Below, piece by piece: positions 43,941-54,395 of a DNA stretch of 64,000 nucleotides; within the stretch, counting starts at the first letter, position 1, and each line of letters opens with the position of its first letter. The stretch covers positions 6,210,661 through 6,274,660 of the forward strand of contig NC_060967.1 in NCBI RefSeq assembly GCF_910589235.1. The letters run 5' to 3'. The notes below the pieces were generated by a model. The model ran no database searches, was not told where the DNA came from, and was given only the letters and a program-made list of their open reading frames with translations. Position numbers and translations under genes: made by a program. This DNA is from Vespa crabro (lineage: Eukaryota; Arthropoda; Insecta; Hymenoptera; Vespidae).

Positions 43941-45196
43941 TTAACACTTTGACGGCCGAAATCACGTATACGTGAGTTCACGAGCCAGCGGTTATCGGCC
44001 AAACTCACGTACACGTGACTTCGCGCAATCGGCAGTTACCGGCTGGTTACATGTATACAAATATTTGCAAAGCGTCAGTTGCTTATTGTTCATCCATTGT
44101 TTGTTCATTGTTTATCAATTGTTTGTCTACTGAGTATCGGTTAGGACTACGGAGTATCGATTACTATATTTACTATAATATATATATCTCTGTCCATCTA
44201 TCTACCTACCTATTTATATTCATATGAATATCCAATCCTCAAAAATGAGTAAAAGTGACGATTAGAAAGTAATGATAGGAAGTGGACGGATACAGACGCT
44301 GAGGAGATGAAAACATTTCTCGCTTTAATAATTCTGATGGGATTAATAAAAAAGTCAGAAAAAGATGAATACTGGTCAACAAGTACATCAATTTGCACAC
44401 CAATTTTCGAAAGAGTCATGCCAAGAAATAGATTTCGCCAAATTTCGAAATACTGGCATTTCAACGATGACTAAAAAAGTCAAGACCGATTGGACAAGAT
44501 TAAATCCATGACAGACCATTTCAAACATAAATTTCGAATTGTCTATAAACCAATTCAAAAAGAATTATCATTAGACGAAGCCGTTATGTCATGACGCGGA
44601 AAGCTTTGCTTCCGCACTTATAATCCTGACAAGATTGTCAAGTACGGAATATTAGTACGCATGTTGTGCGAAGCACGATCTGGTTACATTTGTAACTTTA
44701 ATATATATTGTGCCCGGGGAATAAAACTAAAAGAAATCATGTTGTCGGTACTGTCACCGTACCTTTACTTCTGGCATGATATCTATATGGATAATTACTA
44801 CAATAGTGTAGCAATCACAGAAGAGCTACTACAAAAACAAACAAATGTGTGCGGAACATTAAGAAAGAATAAAGGTGTACCACACTGTTTGAAAAATATA
44901 AATTTAAAGGAGTCCGGCACGGACTTTTACAGGAAAGTTAATATCCTTGTGCAGGCATTTCGAACTAAAAAAAAAGACATTATATATGATTTCAAGTATA
45001 CACACGGCAAATATGGTTGAAGTCACAAGTCCAAGTACAAACAAGACCGTGAAAAAACCGACTTGTGTTGTCGAATATAATAAGTACATGAAAGGCGTAG
45101 ACCATGCAGACCAATACTTGTCGTATTACTTAATTTTATTACAAAGAAAGAAGTGGACGAAGAAAGTTGTGGTATATTTTATAAATGCAATCTCCT
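43941..45196 (+). mobile_element. piggyBac copy H, 5' end and most of transposase
   Basis: The end is TTAA at 43941-43944, then CACTTTGACGGCC. A perfect palindrome TCACGTATACGTGA lies at 43962-43975 and a one-mismatch version at 44005-44018, within 43-bp tandem units. Coding blocks from about 44290: MKTFLALIILMGLIKKSEKD, RNRFRQISKYWHFNDD, KELSLDEAVMS (first Asp, then a TGA stop), KYGILVRMLCEARSG, IYMDNYYNSVAITEELLQK (second Asp) and KYMKGVDHADQYLSYY (third Asp). The acidic N-terminus seems missing. The coding part is interrupted at 45197 by copy I, whose TTAA lies in codons for the ISF-N motif. Confidence 0.85.
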
Positions 45197-47745
45197 TTAA
45201 CCCATTCGAGACCGATTGCACACCGTCTGTGCAATGGATTTCCGAGGCTATAAGATGGCCTGCACACCGTGTGTGCAATAACAGTAATGTGCAATTATCA
45301 GTTATTCTGAGTAAACTAGTCGTCGAAATAAGATTTTTTTTGGAACTAATGAAATCTGTAAAGTACAGGAAAATAAAATTTGGCATTGGTTTTACCAAAA
45401 AATCTGAAGAATTATTTTCCTTACATGTAAAATACTATGAATACGCATGCAGCGAAGGCTTAAGATAATAAATTTCGTTTAGGCTGTATGAATAGAAGGC
45501 GATACGCAGGCTGTGTAGGCTTAAGATAAGTTTTTCTTTTCTTTGACCCATCTTTATCCGTGAATAAATAAGAAATTTGCTTCCACCACTCTATACTTAC
45601 TTACCCGATATAAACCGACCAGCAACGACAACGCGTAATAGTTCAGTCTTACAGAAAAAATTCCCAAGCGATAGACAGTTCTATACTTAGTCCCTAAAAT
45701 GTCAGATCCTAAGGCAGGAATATCAGAAATGCAAGAAGCAACCAGTGATAATGAAAGTGATGATTTCATGTTTACAAGAAATAGAAAGGAGAATCGAAAG
45801 TTTGTCATCATGGATAGTAATAGTGATTTAGAAAATGTGGAAAACATGAACGTGAATATTGAACTGTTAGGTGATACACAGGATGAGGTTTTTGAAGAAA
45901 ATGATTGGGACGATTGTACTGACATTGAAAGTGAAATAGAACAGCATCAAAGTGAGCTTACTGAAGATACAGAAACGTGGGAAGATGATGTTCTCTTACA
46001 AAAATTCCTTTTGTGGGTAAATTAGGTCTCCAAAAGTTATCAAACGGAGGTAGTCCGTACGATTTTTTTGAACTTTTATTTGACAATACCTTTTTCTCTT
46101 TGATTGTCAATGAAACAAACAAGTACGGCGAAATTGTTTTAAAGGAAAAATGGAAGGACTTAACTATTTCTGAATTCAAGGTGTTTATAAGTTTATTATT
46201 ACATATGGCAACTATCAAATGTCCAAGAATTGATAATTATTGGAATAAAAGCGAACAATTGGTTTCCAGTGTTTTTCCCGACGCATGACTGAACAAAGAT
46301 TTCAAAATGTCTTACGAGCGCTTCATTTCTCGTCGGATAATGAAAGTGATCATCGCCTACGGAAAATAATTCCAATTATAGATTATTTTAATAATAAAAT
46401 GAGAGAAATATCTCTAGTTCCTTAAAGAGGAAGGTTAATATTTAAACAATACATGGCCGATAAAAAACACAAACATGGTGTAAAGTTATACGTTGTGTGC
46501 GAAAGTTCTGGTACTGCGTTACGAATAAAAGTATATACGAGAAGTGGTGACGATATAAGTGGAAAAGGACATGTAGATAAAGTTGTCTTTCATTTGATGA
46601 AAGAGTTTCTAAATCAGGGACATTCTGTTTTCATGGACAATTATTACAGTTCTTTTGGTTTAGTTTCAAAATTGCTACAATACAAAAGTTACTGTACAGG
46701 AACATTGAGAAAGACAAGGAAAGGAAACAACTTGGAAGTAATAAAAAAAAAATTGACAGAAAATAAAGTTATTTCTCGATTCAAAAACAATGTAATGATA
46801 GGTAAATTTAAAGACAAAAGAGACGTGTTATTCATTTCTAGTGAATACAAAGCAACGTTAAAAGAATATGAAAATAAATATAAACGAAATATTTTGGAAC
46901 CAATTGCGTTCCATTATTACAGCAATTATATGAACGGGATAGATTGCAAAGATCAAATGCTGTCTTATTATTCTTGCTCAAGAAAAACATTTAAATGGTA
47001 CATCAAATTATGGATTCATTTAGTTGAAACTTTGGTTTTTAATTCCATCAATTTATACAAAACATACTCACCGATAATAAGAAAATTGAGTTTTAACGAC
47101 TATCGTCTAGAGATTTTAAAAAACTTAATTGGAAAACCTCGAGACAGAAGGTTGACAGCATCAGAAAGAAATGATCACCTACCTGGAATTTTACCAAGAA
47201 ATAAAAATAGGAAAGTAAACAGAAAGATTTGCCGAGAGTACTACAAAGAAGGAAAATATAAACGTAGTAATTACCCTTGTCCTGCTTGTATCGGTAATCC
47301 TAGATTATGTTTGGGAGAATGTTTCAAGTGCTATCATCAACCAACTAATGTATAATTATTTTATGATCGGTGTACTATTTCCTAAAAATGTATTTACAAA
47401 TTATATTTTCTTTTTTATTATTGAGTTACATTACTGTATTATCTTTAGACATTTTTCTAAAAATTTATTTCTCGTTTATGTTATTTTTTTCATTATTCAA
47501 CTTATTTTTTTTTAACTTTTTACTACTTTTTAAAAATTTCCTTTGCATAATATTCTGTTCTTTATTATTGAAAGCAAAATAACGATTTTATATTATCTAA
47601 CTATTTTGGAAATAAATGTTTATACATTTTTTAATGATGTATTTTCATTTTACCTTACATTGCACGCATGCTGTTCAATCCGCTCCTCGCAATAAAAATT
47701 TTCCGAGGAGCGAACTGCATACCCGGTGTGCAATGATTTTATTTA
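45197..47745 (+). mobile_element. piggyBac copy I, inserted in copy H
   Basis: The left end is TTAA at 45197-45200, then CCCATTCGAGACC. Palindromes with arms ATTGCACA/TGTGCAAT (45215-45235) and TGCACA/TGTGCA (45261-45277) recur 44 bp apart. The right end is not exact: near 47695-47740 'ccgaggagcgaactgcatacccggtgtgcaatga' mirrors the left subterminal part, but the last ~15 bp and TTAA are missing. The transposase spans 45699-47355 (next entry). The non-coding stretches 45477-45698 and 47356-47690 are A+T-rich. The copy lies inside copy H, so it is younger. Confidence 0.85.
45699..47355 (+). pseudogene. piggyBac copy I transposase, two frameshifts
   Basis: Three overlapping frames make one protein. 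45699-46025 is an acidic N-terminus (EATSDNESDDFMF, EENDWDDCTDIESE). 46013-46288 carries KWKDLTISEFKVFISLLLHM, and 46453-47355 (300 codons) the rest. The last part includes FMDNYYSSFGLVSKLLQYKS with the second catalytic Asp, CTGTLRKTRKGNN, and NYMNGIDCKDQMLSYYS with the third Asp. The cysteine-rich tail reads CPACIGNPRLCLGECFKCYH. At the first catalytic site a stop precedes RGRLIFKQY and the IDES-type Asp seems deleted (REISLVP then stop), so catalysis would fail. It is the best-preserved large frame of any piggyBac here. Confidence 0.9.
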
Positions 47746-48168
47746 TGTGAATTCACTTACGAATTGGGTGATTTCCATAGTAAATATATATATATATATA
47801 TGTAAAGAAAGTATACTTTCTTCAGTTAGATTTGCCGCGCGTTTCATAGCCCGCCCATCCATTGTTCTTTTTTATTTACAATTTCTTTTGTGACCTACAA
47901 ACCGAGCCGTTAAGATTTGGAAGAGAAAAGGACAGTAAGAAATATAACGTAGAAGAGAAAAGTAACACGAGATCTATAAGGAAATTTATAATACATATTA
48001 AATAAGATTTAACATTGTGAATAATAAACGTAAATTGTCGTTTCTTTTGTTCAGAGGTAAGAGTAATTAGGAGCTAAGCATTAACTAACAAATAAAGATT
48101 TATCACTTTTGTTCACAGAGAAACTTATTTTCGTTTATCATCTCACCTCATCAATTCGAGATATTATA
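47746..48168 (+). repeat. TA-embedded interspersed repeat, copy 2
   Basis: After a (TA)n tract (about 47784-47800), TGTAAAGAAAGTATACTTTC at 47801 starts the element; its palindrome is incomplete here (ends ..TTcagtt). The body matches copies 1 and 3 and runs to about 48168 ('cgtttatcatctcacctca..cgagatattatatat'). It carries an extra ~60 bp (about 48053-48117) that copy 1 lacks, bordered by GTAAG and TTGTTCACAG. No ORF. Confidence 0.75.
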
Positions 48169-48353
48169 TATGTATTAGTACTCAATTTTTTTAAATGTCT
48201 GAATGCAATATATAAGAAGATAAATGCAATATACACAATTGAATGATTCAATGAAATACTGAAATTGTTATGATTAAGGTGCTAATTTTGCTAATCACAA
48301 GTACATTAATTAGATATATTACTTGATAAAGCCTACTTACATTTCCTTCTACT

Positions 48354-48716
48354 TTAACCATTTGACTGCTACGCGGCGCAAAAGCGCTGAGATCGTTTGT
48401 TTCGGAAACCGCAACGCAGCGTTTTTGCGCTGCGAGTTTCAGTGTGTTGAAAAAAAATGAGCTGGCTCAAATTCACATCGAAAATTAATGACGATATCGA
48501 AAAGGAGTGGATGAATCATAAAAATAGCGTGTCAATACAACTATCTTCATCAAACAAAAAATTTGCGCTTGAAAAATTACCGGGACGTAACTTACGACAA
48601 TGTGCGGTGTGTAGCAACAGAAGGAGTGGGATCATTCGATCCCGACTTATTTGCGCTCGTTGTAAGAAAGGCCTTCATGCTATTTGTGCGGCAAAACATA
48701 GTTGTTATACATAAAT
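48354..48716 (+). mobile_element. piggyBac copy J, end plus cysteine-rich tail only
   Basis: The end is TTAA at 48354-48357, then CCATTTGACTGC. Palindromes with arms GCGC/GCGC (48376-48387) and CGCAGCG/CGCTGCG (48415-48434) lie with centres 43 bp apart. An 85-codon frame, 48457-48714, begins MSWLKFTSKINDDIEKEW and contains RQCAVCSNRRSGIIRSR, then CARCKKGLHAICAAKHSC, the CxxC..CxxC..H..C..H tail found at the C-terminus of piggyBac transposases. The catalytic domain is absent; the frame has no stop. It is an internally deleted copy that still joins the 5' end to the tail. A short host gene is less likely. Confidence 0.75.
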
Positions 48717-49177
48717 TTTTCTTGTAAGAGTCAGTGATCTTCCCCTAATCAAAATGATCCATTACGCGCTGATCATAAGAGAAGATCGATAAACTTTGTT
48801 ATTTTTTTATAAATTTTAATTTTCAAAAAAAAAAAAAAACCAATTTTGTTTATTTTTTCTTATTCACAATCACAATTAACATTTGTTCTTTATAATACAA
48901 AAAGAATTATTAAAATTGATTGATATTTGTCTAAATGAGTGTTTTATTTGAGAACATTATTTTTTCCTTTAAAGAAATCAAAATATGTATCGCAATTTTT
49001 GTGCATTCCTGCAAAAATTGCTTAGCACTAAAACGATTAAATTTTGTAGCATTTTCATCCTGCGTTTCCGATACTCCACGTGGTCCTCTCGTGGATTTTT
49101 GAGGTCTGAGGGGAAGATTCAGACTCCGCCGAAACTACGGTTCTCTTCGCTTTCCAAACCCTATCTCCCTGGTATAG
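48717..49177. other. Spacer between piggyBac J and 28S
   Basis: A+T-rich sequence with a poly-A run (48826-48838). No right TTAA end for copy J was identified. From about 49060 the base composition rises (tactccacgtggtcctctcg..), which may be degraded rRNA but could not be aligned by eye. Confidence 0.35.
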
Positions 49178-49362
49178 GTTAAATCGCCGCTTATAAAATA
49201 CCATAAAAGGCGTTGGTTGATAAAGACAGCAGGACGTTGACCATGGAAATTGGAATCCGCTAAGGAGTGTGTAACAACTCACATGCCGAAGCGACTAGCT
49301 CTGAAAATAGATGGCACTGAAGCGTCACGCCTATATGCTGCCGTCAGTGGCAAGTGTGGCGA
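49178..49362 (+). rRNA. 28S rRNA gene fragment, second piece
   Basis: Conserved blocks: AAAAGGCGTTGGTTGATAAAG and GACAGCAGGACG at 49204-49236, CCATGGAAATTGGAATCCGC (49241-49260), TAAGGAGTGTGTAACAACTC, ATGCCGAAGCGACTAGCTCT, GAAAATAGATGG and CCGTCAGTGGCAAGTGTGG. This is a region upstream, within the 28S gene, of the piece at 6551-6939; the two do not overlap. Point differences suggest decay. It is cut by the terminal bases of a minus-strand LTR at 49363. The left edge is uncertain by tens of bases. Confidence 0.85.
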
Positions 49363-50387
49363 TGTCACGTTCCACTCGGTACGGGCCTCAACAAATTTTT
49401 TTAAGTTCAATACTTACCTTGAGGAGCTCTGACCTTCGTGAGATTCGTATCCTTTTTGGCAGTTACCCGCTATGCGCAGTTCGTGACACGGGATGGATAC
49501 CTATACGCATAGTCGTGCGATTCGTACGCACCTCTAGTAAAAGATAACTGTGATGGTTTTCACGTGAATAATGGAAGCCTTTTAGCATCGAACTTGTCGA
49601 CTGACTTGTAGTAGGAAGATCTTGAGACTCGCGAGAGAAGTTAATAAGTTTAAATTAGAATTACGCGAAGTTGCCTGGGAAGCACAGCAGGGGTTATATG
49701 AACGAACACTGAGTTTAAACTTAACAAAACTAATTTATTAATGCTTGTCAAGTAACAGTGTAAAATCGAATTTTTAAAGTATAAAAACGAAGTTCGTACA
49801 AGAATAAGATGTAGCGTAGAATAACCACGTAGTATGCTTATATCCTCTGTCGGTCTGCGGTAGGCGGCTCGAAGCGGCGCTGCAATGGGGATGAAGCCGT
49901 CGTGCGTAGTGGGGATGAATCTGCCGCTGCCGTGGTTCCATGGTGGGGATGGAAATTTGAGAGATTTCTACCCGGAAAACACGCACATCGAGCGATAATT
50001 TCACTTCTTCACAATTCCTTGAATGCCTGCGTCCCTTTCACTTTTCCGGAGTTTGGCATCGCTTTCCATAACTTCCTTAGATTCCTCTCGTCTCTTGAAT
50101 TTATCGCTTATATGTTTGTTACCTATTTGCTAGTGTGTGTTCTATAATAGTGTTAGTTTGTGATAATAGAGACTCCCTTTACATCGGGCTCGAATGTGTC
50201 ATATAATTGTGTTAGTTATTTATATATGTAAGGATCTTACTTATACGCCCTTTGAATAATAAAAGAGCTTGAAAAAATTTATGTGGTACGTAAGGTGTCC
50301 CCATTTAGTCCTATACTTAATAATATAAGAAAAGTTTTATTTACAGGTATTAATACTTTAAGTGTGAGAAGGGAGCGGGATGTAACA
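49363..50387 (-). repeat. 3' LTR of minus-strand env-bearing gypsy, full length
   Basis: Read on minus it begins TGTTACATCCCGCTCC at 50387 and ends GAGTGGAACGTGACA at 49363, about 1,025 bp, with TGTTAC..GTGACA as terminal inverted repeat. It matches the partial LTRs at 543-777, 4304-5262 and 22626-23328. It lies directly between the env C-terminus (50422) and 28S sequence, so this element entered a 28S copy. No 5' LTR was found; the element is truncated at about 56777. Confidence 0.85.
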
Positions 50388-50421
50388 CTTATTTGAAAAT
50401 TTGCGTAGATATACATGCATT

Positions 50422-52349
50422 TTAACTTCTTTCTTTAATCAAATACGTATTTAATTCATAGAAAGTAGTTGGTTTTTCATCAGCAGCGTACTCTCCTCTT
50501 TCTTCGTCGAGGGCGGTAGCCTCAAGTGCCGTACTTGTTGGTGTTTCTTCCATCTTTTCTCTTTTTCCTAGGTGGAGGAGAAGATGTGTCACCGAACTCC
50601 ATAACGCTCCCAAGAGATGTAAGCTCCATCCGTAGATGTCATGCAGAGCGTAACCGTGGATGAGTGTATCGATGATAAATTTCACCAGGTGTATGGCCAT
50701 GAAGATGGCTAAGACTCCGGCACTTGCCAATCTGAATGTTACATACGCGCTCCATAGTCGTTGTGCCGTACTTGATGCGATTTTATTTCCATTAGATTGT
50801 ATAACGAAATTTTTCCGGAGGGTATGTACCTTCCGCTGATTCCTCTGGCAGGTTTTTCGGCTGGTTCCATTGAAGACCTCCATGAGACCTCAGTTTGTTT
50901 AGGTCTTCGTTAGAATAAATTCCGCTTGTTCCCAGGTCTTCCGGATCGATATACCTCCATTTTGGCTTTGTTAGTGGTTGAATTACTCACGTAGATATCG
51001 ATTCCACTAATTTTGATGTTACTCTGTACCATGTCCCATGTAGGTTATACATGTTAGGTAGCAGCTCGTTGCAGTCTTTCGAAGATTCTTCCTTCAAAAT
51101 GATGCGTGTCTTCGGCGAGAGAAAAGAAGAATCGTTTCGGTAAGTAATTGGTAATTCTTTGTAGCAATCTTCTGTTCGTCTTACTCCAACTTCTACTGGA
51201 ACATATTTTATGATGTATATAACTTCCGATGCGATGACAGCCATATATCCCGGTTGTTTCATTAGGGCATAAGCCATTTCGTCAGGCGCTAACGTTGCTA
51301 GAGAGAGAGAGAGAGAAAGAGAGAGAGAGCGTTTTTGAGAACTTGTTGCTCCAGTACACATTTTTGTCGAGTAATATCGATGTTCAGTGAATTTAGCTGT
51401 GTTTTGAGATGCCTTTCTACGTAGATGAACTTTGAGTTTACGTAAGCGAAGATATCTAGGTTCTCTACGGAGGACTTCGTTTTTCCTTTGAAAGTTCTTC
51501 CAATGTTCCGATGTTTCGATTATGAATAGCTTGGGGTGTTCTGTCTTTATTAAATAATATCTACATAGAATGAACTCGCTTGTTCTCGTTAATGCGAATG
51601 TGACATTTGTTACCGTATATAATATGGGTCCTTGCAACGATTCGGCGGGTGTCAGTTTCGTTTCCGGCCTTTCGTAAAGAATATCGTATCCATTAAAGCC
51701 ACAACTATCGGTAGGTATGTTTGACCAGTATGTCTCACTTTCGTCTAAGTCGAGGCAGGCTTCCTCGTCCAATGTACAAATGGTTCCTGTCTTTAGGTGT
51801 ATCTGATTGGCTTTCGTTTTCACGGTGGCGTAGTAGTCTCGTAACGTGATGTGATCTTAACAGATACTTGTACCACTACGTCGTTCCATGTTCCGTAAAA
51901 GTCACTATACTGGGAGCCCTTACAAGTGCCATCTGTTGTAGCAGAACCACTTAAAATAATGCTCCTTGTATCAGTGCTGTTCTTCTTTACGCCAGAAATA
52001 AAGACATTTGGTCCGAGAGAGAGTGTGCCTGTAAAGTGTAGCTGTTGGGTTAACGTGAATAAGTATGCTTGACGTTTATTGTGAAAGATGGATGTATGTA
52101 ATGCATGCCACAGTGGAATATTGTACGGTCTATTTCCACACGGCATTGTAAAACTCTCACGGTGTTATAGTCGGCAGTCTATAGTAGTTGCACATATACG
52201 GTGTTGTTGATAGGTTGTAAGTTCGGGATTTCGCGGTCAGCGATATTCAAGAGAGAGTACGATGTGATGTTTAAGGATTGCGTGGCGCAATCATATCCTA
52301 CTAATGTTACTAAGCTAAGTATAAGAATATAAGTTTTTATTGAGTACAT
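50422..52349 (-). pseudogene. Envelope-like gene of the minus-strand gypsy
   Basis: From an ATG at 52349 a hydrophobic signal-peptide-like start is followed by a TAG at about 52181. Collinear frames then run at 52146-51820, 51823-50987 and, after a further continuing frame, 50883-50422. The last contains a probable membrane span (residues about 52-75 of that frame) and a Glu-rich cytoplasmic tail. Many cysteines and N-glycosylation sites occur in the ectodomain frames. A (CT)n microsatellite at 51300-51329 adds a run of Ser-Leu. This is an envelope glycoprotein of the kind some insect LTR elements took from viruses; the donor group is not settled. At least one stop and frame changes make it inactive. 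Confidence 0.75.
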
Positions 52350-52559
52350 TGTGCGTCGACCTTTGAATTATTCTATAATGTAGAACGTCGAAAAGGCAAC
52401 TGATGCCGTTGGTACATTCACAGTTTCTTATGTTCTAGCTTTTAGTCTATGGTGGGGGACTACCTTTACCAACCGTCATCATGGAAGAGAGAGCGATCGT
52501 CGCACCAAGCTGCGCTGAAAAGACCCGTTTATCGATATTATATAGCTTTCCATGATGTC

Positions 52560-53690
52560 GACTACTATTTCAACTTATCAATTTTAAGTCTATTGGCGTG
52601 AACCACGCGGTCGCCAATGTCGGTACGTATCTTATGTTATGTTTGCTTCATATCTCTACTATTTCGAACGATCCTATGTATTTGTCGTCAAATTTACCTT
52701 CTTGCGACTCTTTTAGGAGAGTTACACTTTATTTCCTACCTTGAAATCTACGACTCTTTGTTTTTTATCATAGTACTTTTTCGACCTGTTCTTAGCGTTA
52801 ATTAGATTTTGCTTTACAGCTTCTTGAGATTTATTTATTTGTTCATTCAAATTCCCTGAGTAATGTGCGTATGCTCCGTTTTGTAGGTCGTTATATGTAA
52901 ATTCGTTAGGTGTTCGTGCTAGTTGACCTAATTCATGCGGTGTTTATAATGTTCCTTCGTGTACTCGTGTTGTACGAAAACATAGCTATTTCAATCCATT
53001 CGTCCCATTCACTATTCTCGGTAATGAAATATTTTAAAAATTCTATAAGAACGAGATGCGACAGTTCGATCGAACCATTCAACTGTGGATGATACGCGCT
53101 TGTCTGGTATTGATGGATTTGAAATTTCTTAGTTACAGAAAGTTAGTACTTTGGTCGGTTAAGATGCCTTTTGGAGAGCCAAATCGGCATATCACGTTTT
53201 TTATAAACGCGTCTGCTATTTCTTCCGAAGAAGCTTGTCGAAGAGGAATTGCTATTGAATATTTCGTAAGAAGATCTTGTATAGTTAAAATGTAACTTTT
53301 CCTGGATTTCGTGGTCGATAGTGGACCTATGATATCCATGGGTATCTTATCGAACGCCTTCCCGGGCGTATCGCTGATAGTCATTGGTTGGTGAGTTTTT
53401 ATAATCTGACAAGTTTCTTCGTCTGACAGCTTTTACATTGTTGCATGAAATTTTGTATGTCCCTTTTCAGGTTCGGTCAATAATATTTCTGTCTGATTCT
53501 TAAATAAGTTTTTGAAACACCTTTGCGTCCGCCTAACGGTGTCGAGTGATTATCGTGTACAATACTTATTCGTTTAATCTCCTTAGGTATTACTATTACA
53601 TGTTTTAATACAATAATTTTTGTCTCGATTTTTAAGAAGATTGAATGAATTTTTCGTTTTACGTTGGCCCAATTAACTGTAATTCAATCA
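52560..53690 (-). pseudogene. Integrase of the minus-strand gypsy
   Basis: Read on minus, the HHCC finger lies near 53560-53410 (HSTPLGG, then CKSCQT). The core, 53384-53133, has TPGKAFDKIPMDIIGPLSTT (first Asp), TIQDLLTKYSIAIPLRQASS and GSPKGILTDQ (second Asp). A frame change follows near 53130, then YHPQLNGSIER-like sequence (about 53100-53050) with the catalytic Glu, and EWIEIAMFS near 53010-52975. The C-terminal domain extends to about 52620. It is more complete than the plus-strand copies at 3173 and 26727, but frameshifted. Confidence 0.85.
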
Positions 53691-53699
53691 AGAAGAGAG

Positions 53700-54395
53700 T
53701 GAAGGATTTCATCTAAGGTTTCTAATTAAATTGAAAGCGACATTCTCTCTTTGACGGGTAATGCTATTAGGTATCTTCTATCCATTTTTGTAATCTTCAC
53801 TGTACCGAGAGTTATATCGGTAATAGTGGGTAGCTTGTGTTTGTCAGCGAGTTCTTTCGCACCTATATCTACCGGTGTTTCGTTCGTGTTGTGAAGAAGG
53901 CGATGTTGCCATTGTGCATAATTATTCTATCTTTTACTTCTATAATTTTACTATTGACGTGCGAGTATGTTTCGCCGGTCGAAATTTCGTCGTATGCGTC
54001 AAGTGAGGCTTCAGTAGTTTCATATGTCGTATCGTTTGCTTTCCTATCTTGAGGGTGCGCTTGTTTATTTTTAGACGTATCTAATTCTTCTTCGCTTGAG
54101 CTTGTCCCTACTATAGGGAGTATTTGTTTATGTATTTCAACGGGGTTTCTAGATAATGCGTCCGCAATCACGTTTTTCTTTCCTGCCTTATATACTATAT
54201 TATACTCATACTCGGCTAATTTCAATCTCCAACGTATTAATCTTGATGTTGGATCTTTGACTGAATTTAACTATACTAATGGCCTATGGTCCGTTACAAG
54301 CGAAAAATTAGTACCGTAAAAGTAAGGCCTAAAATAGTTTACTTCGTATATGATAGCTAGGAATTCTTTTTCTATCGCAGAATAATTTTGTTCTG
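53700..54395 (-). pseudogene. RNase H C-terminal part of the minus-strand gypsy
   Basis: The frame 54225-53869 reads KLAEYEYNIVYKAGKKNVIA then DALSRNPVEIHKQILPIVGT. Upstream, 54395-54240 gives QNYSAIEKEFLAIIYEVNYF and LVTDHRPL. These are the second half of RNase H and the tether to integrase. The first half lies on the far side of piggyBac K, at 56436-56777. The frame joins in the order expected once the insertion is ignored, apart from a few missing bases at 54395. Confidence 0.85.

Noticed and set aside
47370..47582. 70-codon very hydrophobic ORF that looks like a membrane protein
   Set aside because: It is T-rich low-complexity sequence after the piggyBac I stop; Phe/Leu content follows base composition, and it has no start context or family motif.
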